A DNA stretch of 46,514 nt from Candidatus Peregrinibacteria bacterium CG11_big_fil_rev_8_21_14_0_20_49_14 (GCA_002787035.1 PCVP01000005.1:1-46514); one strand, 5' to 3'; positions 1 to 9,951 are shown, counted from the first letter of the stretch. Notes: generated by a model not told the origin, from the letters alone. Translations and numbers: made by a program.

Positions 1-3000
1 ACCAATGGAATACGGCGGATTGCCGATAATCACGCGAATGGGCGTTTTCTTCTGAGCTGCGACACGTTCGGAATTCTGCGGGAACATATCCGAGAAGAGC
101 TTGTCATTTTCGTCGGACTCGCTGAGCTGGAAGGTATCCGTAAGGCAGATGCCGCTAAACTCCTCGTACTCCTCGCTGTTGCCAGTCAGGTCGTGGAAGA
201 CGTTTTCTATATTTACGGCTGCGATGTAGTACGCCAGCAGCACTATCTCGTTCGCATGAAGTTCCTTGCGGTACTTCCGTACAAGGTCTTCTTTCTTTAC
301 CAAGCCGCTTTGCAATAAACGGCTGATAAAAGTTCCTGTTCCCGTGAATGGGTCGAGAATGTGGACGTTTTCATCCGTCAGGCTACGGCCAAACTCCTTT
401 CGTAGAATGTCATCCACGGAATGGATGATGAAATCCACAACTTCCACTGGCGTGTACACGATGCCGAGTTGCTCAGCCATCTTCGGGAACGCCGTTTTGA
501 AAAATTTGTCGTAGAGTTCAATAATGATCTTCTGCTTGCCTTCAGCATTGTCTATCCCCGCTGCCCGTTTGCGTACGGACTCATAAAACTTATCGAGCGT
601 CTCAACGTCCTTTTCAATTACCTGTGCTTCCAGTACGTCGAGCATTTTCTGCATGGAAATAGAAATCGGGTTGTTCTTCACGAATGAGTAGTTTTCAAAC
701 AATGCCTCGAATACCGGCTTGGTAATGATGTGCTGCGAGAGCATTTCTATGGCTTCCTTCTGCGTAATAGCTGGATTTATGTTCTTCTGTAATCCCTCCA
801 AAAATTCCTGAAACGCCTTGCTGTGATCCCCGTCCTCATTGACCAGCCTTGTAATCCTTTCTATCTGCCGTTCCGCAATCTCTGCGACGTTCTTCGCCCA
901 CTGTTCCCAGTATGTCCTGTCTCCCACTTTCTGCACAATGCGTGCCAGCATGACGCTCTGCAATTCCTCGAATTGCATGGCTAACTGCTGTGCGACGCTG
1001 GATAATTCTTTCGCTTTATCAATATCATCACCCTGTCCTTCACTCTCTGCATCGCCTCCCACAGTGCCTACGAGAATCTGTTCAGGCTTCTTTTTGTTCA
1101 GTTCGATCTTGTTGATCGTCGCGTTGAAACGGTCATCGTGAGCACGCAAAGCGTTGAGCACTGACCATACGATCTTGTACCGTTCGTTATCATCCAGTGC
1201 TTTGGACGCATCCACACCGGAAGGCACGACCACCGGAATCACGATATACCCGTATTTCTTGCCTGGAGCCTTCCGCATGACGCGACCGACGGATTGCACC
1301 ACATCCACCTGAGAATTCTTCGCAGAAAGAAATAAAACAGCATCCAGCGACGGCACATCCACGCCCTCGCTCAAGCAACGAACATTCGTCAGGATTCTGC
1401 ATTCGCCAGCTTCCGTATCGGTAGATTTCAGCCAGCCCATGAGAGCATCACGCTGGGGAGCGGACATCGTGCCATCCACATGCTTAGATTCCACCTCCAC
1501 CATCTTCGCGCGTTTGTTCTTCGTAAGTGAATCCAAGTACATATCCGTAACGTCATTGAAAGTTTCAGTGATTTTCTTGGAAGCCTTTATACTCTGGCAA
1601 AACGCCACCGCTCTCCGCATGGGTTCGGGGTCCGTGCTTTCAATGATTCCTTCATCACCCAAAATCTGTTTTGAAAGCGCATTGATACAGCCTATAAGCT
1701 TGGAAGCATCATCGGTATTGATCTCCTGTTCCTTATCCGAAATTATATTTTGTATGGCTTTCGGAATATCTTTCTCGCTGAGCGTTAGAATCAGCACCTT
1801 GTAATCGGAAAGCAAATCTCTTTCCACAGCTTCACCAAAGCCTATGCGGTAAATCTCCTCGCCGTAAATAGCTGGATCATCCATAGAACACAAAATCGCA
1901 TCATTCTGAGCAGCTTTGGCTTTTGAATCATCGGAATAGAGGCGTGGCGTAGCAGTCATGTAGAGGCGTTTCTTTGCTCTGAGAAAATCATTGTCATGCA
2001 CCTTGATGAACGAAGTGGAATCCTCCGTTGACAGAGCGACTCCGGTTGTCCTGTGTGCTTCATCGCAGATTATGAGATCAAACTCCCCAAGCTTGTTGCC
2101 TTCTTTGAGCAATTGCTTCTGTGCTTTTGAGATAACATCTATGGACTGATATGTTGAAAAGACGACGGTCATGCCGGATTTTTTCTTAGCATCTACATGC
2201 TGTAACTGCCTCACTATGGTTCTGACATCCGTAGAAGCAGGCAGTGCGAGATCAACGACGCTAAAATTATCCGTTTCATCGTTGGTTTTCCGTTTGCTCA
2301 CCTGAGGGTCAGAACAAATACATACAGGATTGATAGACTCCTCCGCATCAGCGAACCATTCGCCAAGCGTTTGCCCGAGGAGGGCAATGGAAGGAACTAA
2401 GAACAGAACAAGACCCTTGCCATCGGTTTCCTTTTCAGCGATTCGCAGCGACGTAAACGTTTTGCCCGTGCCGCAAGCCATAATCAGCTTACCTCTGTCG
2501 GCAGACTGTAAATACTCGTGTGTGCTGTTCACTGCTTCTGTCTGATGCGGTCGCAGTTGTTTCTTCGTAATACGGGCAAGCTCGCCAGTAATGCCCTTCT
2601 GCAATTTCTCCCAATCAACAGGAGCTTGCTGCAAATCATACAAATTGATTCTTGAGACAGGCGGGTCTTGGTTTCTGATTGCCTCCTCCGCATTCGTACC
2701 CCATTTATTGGTCGTGGAAATCCATAAACGATGGGCGAACCCCACCGTTTGCAGTTGCTCATTTTTGAATGTGCGACTGGATGTCGAAAGGAACGAATCC
2801 ACCGCCTGTTTATCTACCACCGTTCCTTCTATGAAACATTTACATTGGATCGCCCAGTAGTCTCCGTCATGTGTCAGGGCAACCAAGTCTATGCCTGTGT
2901 CCTTTCCTCCCAAGTCCTGTCGTGCCGGAAAATCATTCCATGCCCAAACGCTTTTGAAGCGGTCAGCATACCTAGGGTCAGTCTGTAAATAGGCAACCAT

Positions 3001-3081
3001 TAAACTTTCAAACTGATCCCCTTTATTTCTTTCTGAGAAGGCAGCAGCCCGATATTTTTGGAGTAAGTTATCAAATGTCAT
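1..3081 (-). CDS. Type ISP-like restriction-modification helicase/methylase (partial, C-terminus off the window)
   Basis: A single open frame of 1,027 codons runs from ATG at 3081 to the left edge without a stop. Residues ~55-90 carry a PD-(D/E)XK-like nuclease signature (GIDLVA followed by WAIQCK, as in Mrr-type N-domains). A superfamily 2 helicase follows, with ACGTGKT (Walker A), ICDEAH (Walker B), YMTATPR and QSVGRVMRK. The C-terminal part holds N6-adenine methylase motif I (DPFTGTGTF) and, at the very edge, motif IV NPPYS. Nuclease-helicase-methylase in one chain is the layout of LlaGI/LlaBIII-type single-chain enzymes, usually about 1,500-1,600 residues, so the target-recognition domain should lie beyond position 1. 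It would cut and methylate foreign DNA after translocation. The downstream neighbours are also defence-like. The family layout is clear; subtype and specificity are inferred. Confidence 0.85.
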   Translation of the reverse strand, partial: MTFDNLLQKYRAAAFSERNKGDQFESLMVAYLQTDPRYADRFKSVWAWNDFPARQDLGGKDTGIDLVALTHDGDYWAIQCKCFIEGTVVDKQAVDSFLSTSSRTFKNEQLQTVGFAHRLWISTTNKWGTNAEEAIRNQDPPVSRINLYDLQQAPVDWEKLQKGITGELARITKKQLRPHQTEAVNSTHEYLQSADRGKLIMACGTGKTFTSLRIAEKETDGKGLVLFLVPSIALLGQTLGEWFADAEESINPVCICSDPQVSKRKTNDETDNFSVVDLALPASTDVRTIVRQLQHVDAKKKSGMTVVFSTYQSIDVISKAQKQLLKEGNKLGEFDLIICDEAHRTTGVALSTEDSTSFIKVHDNDFLRAKKRLYMTATPRLYSDDSKAKAAQNDAILCSMDDPAIYGEEIYRIGFGEAVERDLLSDYKVLILTLSEKDIPKAIQNIISDKEQEINTDDASKLIGCINALSKQILGDEGIIESTDPEPMRRAVAFCQSIKASKKITETFNDVTDMYLDSLTKNKRAKMVEVESKHVDGTMSAPQRDALMGWLKSTDTEAGECRILTNVRCLSEGVDVPSLDAVLFLSAKNSQVDVVQSVGRVMRKAPGKKYGYIVIPVVVPSGVDASKALDDNERYKIVWSVLNALRAHDDRFNATINKIELNKKKPEQILVGTVGGDAESEGQGDDIDKAKELSSVAQQLAMQFEELQSVMLARIVQKVGDRTYWEQWAKNVAEIAERQIERITRLVNEDGDHSKAFQEFLEGLQKNINPAITQKEAIEMLSQHIITKPVFEALFENYSFVKNNPISISMQKMLDVLEAQVIEKDVETLDKFYESVRKRAAGIDNAEGKQKIIIELYDKFFKTAFPKMAEQLGIVYTPVEVVDFIIHSVDDILRKEFGRSLTDENVHILDPFTGTGTFISRLLQSGLVKKEDLVRKYRKELHANEIVLLAYYIAAVNIENVFHDLTGNSEEYEEFSGICLTDTFQLSESDENDKLFSDMFPQNSERVAAQKKTPIRVIIGNPPYSIG

Positions 3082-3142
3082 TGTGGGTATTATAGAAGGA
3101 AGTTGTCAAAAGTTGCCAGACAAAGAACAAGAACACCTGTTT

Positions 3143-4480
3143 TCACTCTGTTGTTTGCACTGTCTCCTGAGCCAGTCGCTCGTAGAATTGCTGCACCATC
3201 GGTTCAACGATGATTGAGCCAGCCGACCAACTTTCGAGAAACAAGTTATCGCCTGACCGTGTTCTGCTGAGTGCGACATACGCCTGACCAGGCTCCCAAA
3301 GACTCTGTAACTGCACCAACACTCGGTCTATGGTTGCCCCTTGTGCTTTGTGAATCGTGGATGCCCATGAAAGATTCACCGGGAAGTTGTATGCCTGTGC
3401 GATCACGTCACCATCTCCATTGAGCATATCGAAACTCTGTTTGCTCAGTTTTATTCTGCGACCAGTCAGCAAATCAATCTCAAGCGTATCCTCGGATATT
3501 CTATGCACATGCCCGAGGCTCCCGTTTACATAGATCATCTGCGGTTCTTTGTGTGAGGTGTCGTTCTTGCGAATCATAATGAGAGCACCTTTTTTGAGGA
3601 GAATTTTTTCGGGGATTGGAGCTTTCTTCCGCAGAATATCAATGTAGCTCTCCTTGCCTGTATAAGCTGTCGTAAACTCCCAGAGCTTGCCTTTGAGTTC
3701 GTCGAGTTTTTTCAGGTTGTATGCATCGACGCTCGCCCTGTGCGGATATAACCGTGTTCCTTCAAAATCATCCGTATTGTTGATTACTTTTGAGTTCATA
3801 TACTCTTCCACATCACTGTTCACATCGCCATTTCGTATGGATTGCAATAGCTTGAGGTATTCCATGTCATGCGTGCGCACGACCGTCTTGAGGAGAATGG
3901 GAATAAACTGCGAACGTTGCCAGACATCATGGAGAAAGCCCCACTCTTTTCCTGAAACAGAATCATCCACGGGTGGAAGCTGGGCAAAATCACCCACGGC
4001 AATGATCCGCAAGCCGCCCCACGGCGCATCGTTGTCCCTTGCCTTGCGGGCAATCCTTTCTGCGGTTTCCAGCACTGTTCCGGAGAGCATCGAAACTTCA
4101 TCAATCACGACGCAGTCAGCCTGTATCAGGCGGTCAATGAGCTTTCGGCTTCTCAATGCTCTGCTGATCGTGCTTTCAACTCCTCCCTCAAGAATTCCGA
4201 GTCCGAAAAAACTATGGAAAGTTCGACCGCCAACCAGAATCGCAGCTGCACCAGTGCTGGCTACGACGGGATAACGCTTCGTGCCTTTTCCTTCCAAAAA
4301 TTGTCCGAGCAAATAGCTTTTCCCTGTTCCCGCTTCTCCTGTCAGGAATACGTTTGAGTCTCCATTCAGTACTTCCAAAGCTCTCTGTTGGCACGGCGTA
4401 AGGATATACTGCTGCGACGAATCTTGTTCATTGTTGGAAGTTTTCGGGGAGCGAGCCAGCAGAGAAATCAGAATACTCAT
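3143..4480 (-). CDS. Pif1-family ATP-dependent DNA helicase
   Basis: This 445-residue protein is a superfamily 1B helicase. GEAGTGKSYL near residue 48 is Walker A, VVIDEVSML near 125 is Walker B, and AVGDFAQLPPV is motif III. STIHKAQGATIDRV and YVALSRTRS near the C-terminus are the UvrD_C_2/RecD-type motifs V and VI. The family unwinds DNA 5' to 3' during replication and repair and resolves G-quadruplexes or R-loops. The ATG overlaps the stop of the upstream 56-codon ORF (4477-4647) as ATGA, so the two are probably translationally coupled. It sits between restriction-type genes, so a defence-island role is possible, but stand-alone Pif1 helicases are also housekeeping in this kind of genome. 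Confidence 0.85.
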   Translation of the reverse strand: MSILISLLARSPKTSNNEQDSSQQYILTPCQQRALEVLNGDSNVFLTGEAGTGKSYLLGQFLEGKGTKRYPVVASTGAAAILVGGRTFHSFFGLGILEGGVESTISRALRSRKLIDRLIQADCVVIDEVSMLSGTVLETAERIARKARDNDAPWGGLRIIAVGDFAQLPPVDDSVSGKEWGFLHDVWQRSQFIPILLKTVVRTHDMEYLKLLQSIRNGDVNSDVEEYMNSKVINNTDDFEGTRLYPHRASVDAYNLKKLDELKGKLWEFTTAYTGKESYIDILRKKAPIPEKILLKKGALIMIRKNDTSHKEPQMIYVNGSLGHVHRISEDTLEIDLLTGRRIKLSKQSFDMLNGDGDVIAQAYNFPVNLSWASTIHKAQGATIDRVLVQLQSLWEPGQAYVALSRTRSGDNLFLESWSAGSIIVEPMVQQFYERLAQETVQTTE

Positions 4481-4647
4481 TTTTCGTTTTGAGGGAAATC
4501 CACCGTGAGGCTGCTGCGCCGCTTGTGTTCTTTCGGCGGTTTGTACGTTCCAGCGCGTTTCTCCATTTCAATCCGTCGGGCGATGTTGCCGAGGATGCGG
4601 AAGTACTCGCGATAGGCAGTAAGCTGCTTTTCTGTGAAGTGGGGCAT
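4477..4647 (-). CDS. Small basic protein coupled to the Pif1 helicase gene
   Basis: This 56-residue ORF runs from ATG at 4647 and its TGA overlaps the ATG of the helicase gene by 4 nt. The sequence begins MPHFTEKQLTAYREYF and has a predicted helical N-terminal half (residues 5-30), then a basic proline-containing tail with PPKEHKRRSS. I do not recognise a family. The ATGA overlap and sensible composition argue that it is translated, probably as the first gene of a two-gene operon with the helicase. No Shine-Dalgarno sequence is visible upstream. Confidence 0.55.
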   Translation of the reverse strand: MPHFTEKQLTAYREYFRILGNIARRIEMEKRAGTYKPPKEHKRRSSLTVDFPQNEK

Positions 4648-4703
4648 AGGCCAGCACTATACCACGCCGATACCTTAGCATTTGCCTTACTTCCAGATGT
4701 GAT

Positions 4704-6165
4704 TCAATCAGCTTGGCTGTTTTTCGACATCGCCCACGTAGTCACGCGCTCACTATAAATCTTGGCCAGTTCCTCCTGCGATAGAGACTCAAGTTCCTCA
4801 TAGTCTGTCCATTCCTTCATGAATTTCAGCAAGTTCTCCTTTGAAGAATTTTTGTAGCATTCGTACGTCCAATCGTAAAAATCCAAAGGACTCTTTATTT
4901 GATTCTGAGGCTCTATTTTGCCAAAAAATGTATCTGGATGTTTTTTATAAGCGGCCAATTCAGTATCAGAAATAGGGCAAGTTACTATTTTTGTGCCCTT
5001 TCCCTCAACATCGTATAACCCGATCACCTGCTTTCCAGCCTCTCGCACAATAGCCTGCCTTAAAATTCCAACTTCATTACCACCATCACAAGGAATCAGA
5101 TATTTATTACCAATAACAAGTCGAGCATTTCCATCATCAAGCCCAAAAGCGATCACAGGGTTTTCCCCGTCAAAAGTAGAAGGTATTTCTGTATGGGTAT
5201 CCATTGATTTCAGTAAATCGAAGACCTCCTTGTGCCTTTTCCGCTCAATTAGTGCATCTTTAACTGTGCCCTCAAATCTGGTGAATGTCGGAATCTTGAA
5301 ACCAGCGTTTAGTGCCGCAAAGTGAGATTTATTTCCTTTAAGATCATTCCAAAACGAGTGATTTGTAAAAATCACGTAGGCTGGAGGAAGATTTTCGCCT
5401 TTTTGGTGAGGCGAATTTTCTAATTCATGCAGAAGCTCCTTCGCATTTTGAAACCAACGTTCTGAGTCACTGTTTGTTTTTGAGGGTTTTCCAAGGTCAA
5501 CAAACACTACTCTTTCCTGATCGGCCTCCTTCTCTAAAGCACTTCGTAGTTTTGAGATAACCCTTGGTTTTCCTCTGCCCTTGAATTGCAATGCCTTTGC
5601 TTCAACAGAAAATTTTCTCTTAGTCTCATTATGAGTTGCGGTAAATTCACAGTGGGTTTTGTCTCCGTCCAACTCATTTTCAAACTCTATGTCAAAGCCA
5701 GCTTTAATAAAGTACGAAGCAACGAATGTTTCATAGAGAGCCCCATGAAAATTGCTTCTATCTGCCAATTTTAGCCGCCGGATTAATTCAGTCTGAACGC
5801 CTACGTTGTGTCTAATGAGAAACAAATTGTGAGCAAGCCCAAAGTACGACATACTTGCTCCTATTTGCTCACTAGTAAACACTCCTTCAACAGCAGTAGC
5901 CTGTTTTGATCTGTTTTTAATCCATGTGTCATACCACTGAAGTACGGGGTGCATATCTTTGTAATCCTTGGCAAATTCCGATTTGCACCAATCCACATCC
6001 AATGCGTTCTTTATATAAGAATCCAGAAAATCAGGAAATGTCTTCCAGTTTGGTGAATAGTGAACTTCATCACCAACAGCAACAAATTTTTGACCATTGA
6101 AGTCCGCTGAGATAATTCCTCTGCCCAATCCTTGCTGCTGCTTGCGCTGGTACTCCCTAGCCTCC
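4704..6165 (-). pseudogene. SEC-C motif protein, C-terminal fragment (cut off by IS200-type insertion)
   Basis: An open frame continues upstream of the apparent TTG start at 6128 (residues reading EYQRKQQQGLGRGIIS, then ADFNGQKFVAVGDEVHYS) up to the right hairpin of an IS element. The missing N-terminus, with the SEC-C zinc motif, lies on the far side of the element at 6952. The fragment is about 475 residues. It includes a part resembling a nuclease-type fold (FEVEFENELDGDKTHCEF, KFSVEAKALQFKGRGKP with an ExK pair near residue 175) that would suit a PD-(D/E)XK enzyme, but I cannot confirm that. The last residues end in YSERVTTWAMSK. Either the fragment is silent, or it starts from TTG 6128 or an IS-derived site. 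The original product was probably a SEC-C protein of about 540 residues. Confidence 0.7.
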
Positions 6166-6173
6166 GTCAGTAA

Positions 6174-6192
6174 CCACCGGTAGAACCGGTGG
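6174..6192. repeat. Subterminal hairpin at the tnpA-distal end of the IS200-type element
   Basis: A perfect 7-bp inverted repeat (CCACCGG, loop TAGAA, CCGGTGG) lies just inside the element end beyond the tnpA stop. In this family TnpA recognises such imperfect palindromes during single-strand transposition. It matches the hairpin at 6782-6798 in stem sequence. Confidence 0.7.
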
Positions 6193-6249
6193 CTTGGGGA
6201 GAGCCCCTAGAAGGGGCTTGCTAAAGTGAATCGGATTTTACGGTTGGTA

Positions 6250-6705
6250 TTATTGATCCCAACTTAGATCGAGCTTTGGATTACCGTCTTGTGTGCGGTC
6301 TTCTTCGATTTGGTTTTGTACATACTTGCGGATGGTGTCTTCGTCTGCTCCGACTGTTGAGACAAAATAACCGCGTGCCCAGAGGGATTTTTGTGCAATG
6401 ACTCTGCTCTTTTTACAGAAGGTGTTATGTGCTTTGATGGCAGACTTTCCTTTCAAGAATCCTACAATGCAGGCTACGGAGTATTTTGGAGGAATGGAGA
6501 TGAGAAAGTGTATATGATCGGGTGGAGCACCTCCTTCAAGAATTTCGCATTCTTTCTGCCGTGCCAACTCTTTGAGCATTGTGCCGATCAAGACGCGTAC
6601 ATTTCCATAGAGTATTTTCTTGCGGTACTTGGGTACAATGACAATATGGTATTTGCAGTCATACACTGCATGACTCTGCGATTGTAAAGATCTCATGATG
6701 AGCAT
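6250..6705 (-). CDS. tnpA: IS200/IS605 family transposase TnpA
   Basis: The 151-residue Y1 transposase carries the HUH motif as PDHIHFLISIP near residue 65 and a catalytic-Tyr segment RKYVQNQIEED near residue 130. The N-terminal YHIVIVPKYRKKIL is typical of IS200-like TnpA. It nicks and rejoins single-stranded DNA at the hairpin-flanked ends. ATG at 6705 is chosen because AAGGAG lies 8 nt upstream, a real Shine-Dalgarno sequence of a kind hardly seen in the surrounding host genes, which fits a recent arrival. The length is normal for the family, so the element may still be active. Confidence 0.92.
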   Translation of the reverse strand: MLIMRSLQSQSHAVYDCKYHIVIVPKYRKKILYGNVRVLIGTMLKELARQKECEILEGGAPPDHIHFLISIPPKYSVACIVGFLKGKSAIKAHNTFCKKSRVIAQKSLWARGYFVSTVGADEDTIRKYVQNQIEEDRTQDGNPKLDLSWDQ

Positions 6706-6781
6706 GGGGAATACTCCTTCCAAGGGCTTCTCCCGTGTTCATCATAAAACAATGCCGGAATGGTAGAACACAGGAAAGTCT

Positions 6782-6798
6782 CACCGGCAGAGCCGGTG
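6782..6798. repeat. Subterminal hairpin at the tnpA-proximal end of the IS200-type element
   Basis: The stem CACCGGC/GCCGGTG with a 3-nt loop lies between the SEC-C N-terminal fragment and tnpA. It shares the CACCGG core with the hairpin at 6174-6192, which marks the two ends of one element. Confidence 0.7.
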
Positions 6799-6814
6799 GT
6801 GTACTAGGGGGTAT

Positions 6815-6952
6815 TAGCTGGAACTGCTGAGTGTCTTCGTGAGTCAAGTGATGTGTAGAATTAGAATCCATAGGTAAGTGACATTTTTTGTATTTCTTGC
6901 CGCTCCCACAAGGACACTTGTCGTTTCTGCCAATTTTCTTTTTCTTCGACAT
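6815..6952 (-). pseudogene. SEC-C motif protein, N-terminal fragment
   Basis: ATG at 6952 starts MSKKKKIGRNDKCPCGSGKK followed by YKKCHLP, a complete SEC-C zinc-binding motif (CPCGSGKKYKKCH). The frame continues through THEDTQQFQ and then runs into the left end of the IS200-type element, reading nonsense to a stop at 6659. The rest of the gene resumes beyond the element near 6165. SEC-C motifs occur on SecA and on many unrelated proteins, some nuclease-like, so this domain does not give the function. Confidence 0.75.
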
Positions 6953-7005
6953 GCGCCAATTATATTGCTTCTGGCATTTGTTCGCTTATCGAAAATAAGC
7001 TTCCT

Positions 7006-8043
7006 CTACCGTTCTTCAAACCAATATCGCGCAAGTACCGTAATGAGCAGAGCCATAAAGCATAGACCGAAGAATGTCTCAATCAGATACCATGCCTGTA
7101 GCACCGCTGGAAGCGTGTCCAACAGCTCTGTCCGTATGCCGATAGTCAAAAATGCGCCTGCTCCGAATAGCAAACCCTGCAAAGAACCGAACATGAGCAT
7201 AAATGGAATCGAGAGCAACAAAAAGCTGAATAGCATCAGGAGGAACGTGCTCTGCGGACGTACACCATACCCTGCTACGGCTTCGAGGAAGTATCCTCCT
7301 ATCTTCTCCATTCCTTTGCGATTGTGACGGGTGACAGCTTGCTTTTCTAGGAAGAAAAATTGTCGAGATTGCTTTGTTACACGTCCTTCGATGTAAGCAT
7401 CTTTGATGCCTTTGTACACTTCTGCGAGATCGTTTTTTTGTCTTTTGTATCCTTGGCTTTCTGGGAACCATTGGCTGATCGGTGCAAGATTTTCAAAGCG
7501 CGTGCTCTCATCAAACTTACAGTCGTGGAAAATTGGCTGCTGGAAATAGCAGTTCTCGTATACAACACCGGAAAGAGTGCAGTTGCTGAAGGCGAATCGC
7601 TCGACAAAATCACAACCAACGAACTTCGTATTTTCCAATGACGCACCATACATTCCCATATAAGCAAAGCCACAATCGATGAACGTGCAATTTCTGAAGA
7701 TCGTGAATGAAAAACTACAGTTAGGAAAAGCGGCACTGCGAAATGTGCAGTCCTGAATCACAGCATACGAAAAATCGATGGTTTCAAAATTATCGCCTTG
7801 AGGAAAGGTGACATCCAAGTTCCCGATCCACATACCCCGCAAATCCCACTGATGCTCCATCGTCGAGAGGTGGCCGCTCTCATAGTCGTACTGAAGGAAG
7901 TCCTCGCCGCCACCTTCCTTAATTTTTTCAATGATGGCTTTCCGATCTTTTGCCCCCTGTCTTGTTCCGTGCTGCCACCTATCAAATAGTCGATCTTTCT
8001 CCTTTTGGCTGTATTGCGGCAGAAGATGGAGAGGGGTGTACAT
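7006..8043 (-). CDS. Pentapeptide-repeat protein with C-terminal membrane (ion-channel-like) segments
   Basis: The 345-residue protein has a soluble N-terminus and then, from about residue 70 to 180, repeats of the A(D/N)LXX type with unusually many Cys and Phe (FRNCTFIDCGF, KFVGCDF, FSNCTLSG, YENCYFQQ), which should form a right-handed beta-helix. Residues ~265-340 contain two or three hydrophobic segments (FLLMLFSFLLLSIPFMLMF; LIETFFGLCFMALLITVLA). Similar fusions to two-helix ion-channel domains are known, but no TVGYGD-type filter is visible here. It probably sits in the membrane with the helix in the cytoplasm. The downstream neighbours are the IS-split SEC-C gene fragments. Confidence 0.75.
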   Translation of the reverse strand: MYTPLHLLPQYSQKEKDRLFDRWQHGTRQGAKDRKAIIEKIKEGGGEDFLQYDYESGHLSTMEHQWDLRGMWIGNLDVTFPQGDNFETIDFSYAVIQDCTFRSAAFPNCSFSFTIFRNCTFIDCGFAYMGMYGASLENTKFVGCDFVERFAFSNCTLSGVVYENCYFQQPIFHDCKFDESTRFENLAPISQWFPESQGYKRQKNDLAEVYKGIKDAYIEGRVTKQSRQFFFLEKQAVTRHNRKGMEKIGGYFLEAVAGYGVRPQSTFLLMLFSFLLLSIPFMLMFGSLQGLLFGAGAFLTIGIRTELLDTLPAVLQAWYLIETFFGLCFMALLITVLARYWFEER

Positions 8044-8195
8044 GAAAGTATCTTAGACCATGCTTTATTTGCACCGAAGGCCTAAAAAACAGTTGTGGCG
8101 TTGAGACGGAATCTGAAGAGGGATTGATGCCCTTTCACTAAAAAAATGCAGCTAAGGGGCTAGGATTGGCTAGGATTAAATTGTATACAGAGGGA

Positions 8196-9951
8196 TTAGA
8201 CCTGGAGGCGGTCGACGTGCCAAATTTCTTCGCAGATGTCCTTGAGTAACTGGCAACGAGCGGTGATCTCCTCTTTTCCAAACTGATCGTGGTGCGAAAA
8301 TGGCAAACCGGACTCGGAAATGTAATGCTTGAAGGACGGATTGAGTTCGTAGCACAGTGAATGCAGCGACCATGCCCAAAGATTCTGCGACGGATAGTGT
8401 TGCAATTTCTCCTCGTACGGTCTGTTGCTGAACGCCTGATTAAAACCACGCGGAAGGAGCACCAATGCACCAATGCTGTTGCGGTAGCTCTGGAAATCAG
8501 CCTCATCTTCGTAGCCCTCTCCGAACTGGTCATACGCATCACCGAGAATGTGCTCGATTTCAAACGGCTTCTTGATCTTGTTGTCCATGTACGCTTCAAC
8601 GCTGCTTTCAATACCTGATTTTGATTCAACGTGTTGAGTGATACGGGAGAGGAGGAACCGAATGAATCGCTTATTCTGCTGATGTAAATGAAGCCCCGGA
8701 ACACCATCGAATGATTCTTCCATTTCTTCAATCTTGGTCCGTAAAATCTGAGCGATCTCATCCAGGGGCTTATCCCGCAATTCTCGTACGAGCAAGAACA
8801 TTGTGTATTGGATGGCACTACTACCGAGTGTCCGTTGGTTGACGGAACGCCGGACAATGAACATTTCAATATACCGAGAAACAAGCTGCATTTTTTTGAG
8901 AGCAACATCATCTGAATCCTCAAGGCTAATCGCTGATAGAATCAAAAGCTTCTGGTACGGAAACGTGTGGTAGTTGTTATAGAAGACAGTATCAAGTGTC
9001 TGGTCATACTCCGATTCTGCATTGCGTATTTTCAAATACAACCGCGCGTACCGATCAAACTTTTCTGTCATGAAACGGAAGTAGTCACCCGACGATTGCA
9101 AACCAACTTTCTCTTTTTCATCCCGTACCCACTTGTGGAAGGCGTTAGCGATTTTTTCATAATCCTGATTCGTTGATCCTCTTTCACGTTTACGGATCGT
9201 TTCTGCATAATTGGCGCGAATCCACGTCTTGAGAAACACCTCATCCTCCGTGCGATCATCTTCAATAAGACTGAGGATTCGCTTCTTCCAGAGCATATTG
9301 GCTTCTTCCCTACGGGCATCGTCCATATTCGCAAGCAAGTAGCCCTTCAACATGTCAGCAGGAGTCAATGCCAGTCCTCTGTCGTTCATTGTTTCAAATA
9401 TCGTGTATGCATCGTCATCTGAATATGCCGTGATTTCAACCATATCAACGTTTTCAATGAACCAGTCCACAAAGTACGGCAGTGTTTCACCTCTCAGTTC
9501 GTTCGGAAATAGATCACAAAGATCGCCGTAGCGGTTATACATGGTACGCACGGATTCTCCCGATTCCTCCATGTCAATTTCTTCTCCTCGGAAAAGACGT
9601 TCCATGCATTTTTGGCGTTCCTCAACTTCAATGTTGAACGACTGCTTGCCGTACTGCTCTGAGAAAATCAGATCATCAACATTTGTAATGGTCACATTCT
9701 CTTCCTCAGCAAGGTTTCGGAGAAACATCAGCAATAGTGTGATGGATGTAAGTCGTTGCTGACCGTCTATGATGAACTTGCGGTTATCTTTTGCGCTCAG
9801 GACAAACGATCCGAGAAAGTAGTGAGGATACGACCGGACTTGATCTCGTCCTTTCGACGGGTCATACGACAACAAAAACTTGTCGGTCAAATCGTCAATG
9901 AGCGTTGCCACATGCTCTCGTTGCCAACGGTACTCACGCTGATAATAGTCA
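8196..9951 (-). pseudogene. GmrSD-type (DUF262/DUF1524) restriction protein, main fragment split by IS1595-family element
   Basis: The frame holds the DUF262 core (IDGQQRLTSITLLLMFLRNL near the start) and a C-terminal DUF1524/HNH region (PFEIEHILGDAYDQFG, then NSIGALVLLP and FNQAFSNRPYEEK). This is the single-chain GmrSD layout, a type IV enzyme family that cuts modified (glucosylated hydroxymethyl) phage DNA. The conserved YQREYRWQREHV lies upstream of the apparent GTG start at 9911 and runs straight to the IS end at 9952. The first 27 codons lie on the other side of the IS (10688-10768). Rejoining them with one 7-bp duplicate removed restores a 609-residue protein in frame. As it stands the N-terminal substrate-binding segment is lost, so it is probably inactive. 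Confidence 0.85.
9945..9951. repeat. Target-site duplication (left copy), ATAGTCA
   Basis: ATAGTCA lies directly outside the IS terminal repeat and recurs at 10688-10694 on the other side. Removing one copy plus the element joins codons Gly-Ile-Asp-Tyr to Tyr-Gln-Arg in frame. IS1595 elements usually give 8 bp, and here only 7 bp match. Confidence 0.85.

Larger units (their letters stand above)
6155..6815 (-). mobile_element. IS200/IS605-type insertion sequence (tnpA only)
   Basis: The element encodes a Y1/HUH transposase and is bounded by two matching subterminal hairpins. One at 6174-6192 has a 7-bp stem (CCACCGG/CCGGTGG) and a 5-nt loop. The other at 6782-6798 has a 7-bp stem (CACCGGC/GCCGGTG). 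IS200/IS605 elements end in such hairpins rather than inverted repeats and make no target duplication. The exact cleavage points could not be fixed from one copy, so the ends given are approximate. It has split a SEC-C protein gene whose halves read in the same direction on both sides. No tnpB gene is present. Confidence 0.8.

Noticed and set aside
8138-8923. A 261-codon minus-strand frame overlapping the GmrSD fragment
   Set aside because: It lies out of frame within the DUF262/DUF1524 coding sequence, and its Arg/Ser-rich composition is typical of a shadow frame.
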